Shown: positions 5,871-6,078 of the stretch, piece after piece
How positions within the stretch are numbered: the stretch's first letter is position 1
How the letters are laid out: each line of letters opens with the position of its first letter
DNA from: JAKQDH01 sp029558835
GTDB taxonomy: Bacteria > Planctomycetota > Phycisphaerae > UBA1845
DNA length: 6,078 nucleotides
Assembly: GCA_035356615.1 (NCBI GenBank)
Contig: DAOQSN010000071.1
Coordinates: forward strand, 1-6,078
Direction: 5' to 3'
The notes under the pieces: model-generated
Seen by the model: only the letters and a program-made list of their open reading frames with translations
Told to the model about the DNA's origin: nothing
Databases searched by the model: none
Made by a program: the position numbers and the translations under genes

Positions 5871-6078
5871 ATGGTCTCGCCGGTGAGCCCGATGCCGCGG
5901 GTCGTGGCACCCCCCCCACCCTCTGGCACGTTCGCCCTGCACGGTCGCCCCGTGGACGTTCTCAGAGACGGGCACGTTCTCTTCCATTTCCGCGCCCGCT
6001 ACTACGACCCGGTTCTGGGTCGCTGGTTGCAGCGTGATCCGCTGCCGTACAACGACGGAGTCAACCTGTACGAAGCCT
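5871..6078 (+). CDS. RHS core of cassette 3 (3' partial)
   Basis: The frame of the third core is open from a TGA at 5778-5780 to the right edge. ATG 5871 is the first ATG (GTG 5868 and ATG 5892 are alternatives), and none has a convincing ribosome-binding site. Upstream codons in this frame (LATAEAATPAAVHVMVSPVSP) have mostly G or C at third positions, which suggests real coding ancestry. From 5916 the sequence is PPSGTFALHGRPVDVL, FRARYYDPVLGRWLQRDP, PYNDGVNLYEA, an RHS core nearly identical in protein to the other two. The toxin tip and any immunity gene lie beyond the window. Like cassette 2 it lacks an RHS N-terminus and is probably an orphan module. The stretch 5764-5870 holds nothing else I recognise. 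Confidence 0.6.
   Translation, partial: MVSPVSPMPRVVAPPPPSGTFALHGRPVDVLRDGHVLFHFRARYYDPVLGRWLQRDPLPYNDGVNLYEA

Noticed and set aside
5910..5917. 8-C tract as a proven phase-variation switch
   Set aside because: The frame and third-position pattern suggest the core frame was already in use upstream of the tract. It is kept only as a low-weight possibility.
1..6078. CRISPR array or tRNA/rRNA genes
   Set aside because: The repeats are long, coding and not regularly spaced by unique spacers. No tRNA cloverleaf or rRNA sequence was recognised.

Overview
The window is high-GC DNA, about 65-70% in the coding parts by eye. It carries acidic, cysteine-bearing dockerin-like EF-hand repeats of the form D-x-D-x-D-G-D-V-D-L-x-D followed by an aromatic/Cys helix, together with RHS-type proteins. 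This combination is typical of Planctomycetota, and I would guess the class Phycisphaerae. That assignment is inferred from protein style, not from a marker gene.

The window reads as a head-to-tail series of RHS C-terminal toxin/immunity cassettes, all on the plus strand. Cassette 1 (about 1-2579) is the end of an RHS protein: a degenerate RHS repeat, six EF-hand units, the RHS core (RYYDPVLGRWLQRDP ... DPMG), a pre-toxin region and a C-terminal domain with a GGHHVP motif. A small acidic gene, its candidate immunity gene, follows 3 nt downstream. Cassette 2 (about 2788-5478) is a 5'-truncated copy that starts inside the EF-hand array. It repeats the array and core, then switches at the DPHG motif to an unrelated C-terminus with a possible PD-(D/E)XK nuclease fold. 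A 266-residue candidate immunity gene overlaps its stop codon (TAATG). Cassette 3 (about 5509 to the right edge) starts as frame-broken EF-hand fragments and then a third RHS core that runs out of the window before its toxin.

The N-terminal/core DNA is shared between cassettes: 258 bp are identical, as read by eye, between 410-667 and 2788-3045, and the 165-bp core occurs three times. The toxin tips and the genes after them are unrelated to one another. This is the expected architecture of orphan rhs-CT/immunity arrays, in which recombination through the conserved core can swap the toxin tip of a full-length RHS gene.

Other structures of note are an in-frame palindromic element encoding VRGLAPTAL (one copy in cassette 1, a tandem pair in cassette 2), short hairpin repeats at the left edge, and a hairpin after the second immunity gene. 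No RNA genes, CRISPR arrays, transposase genes or convincing promoters were seen.
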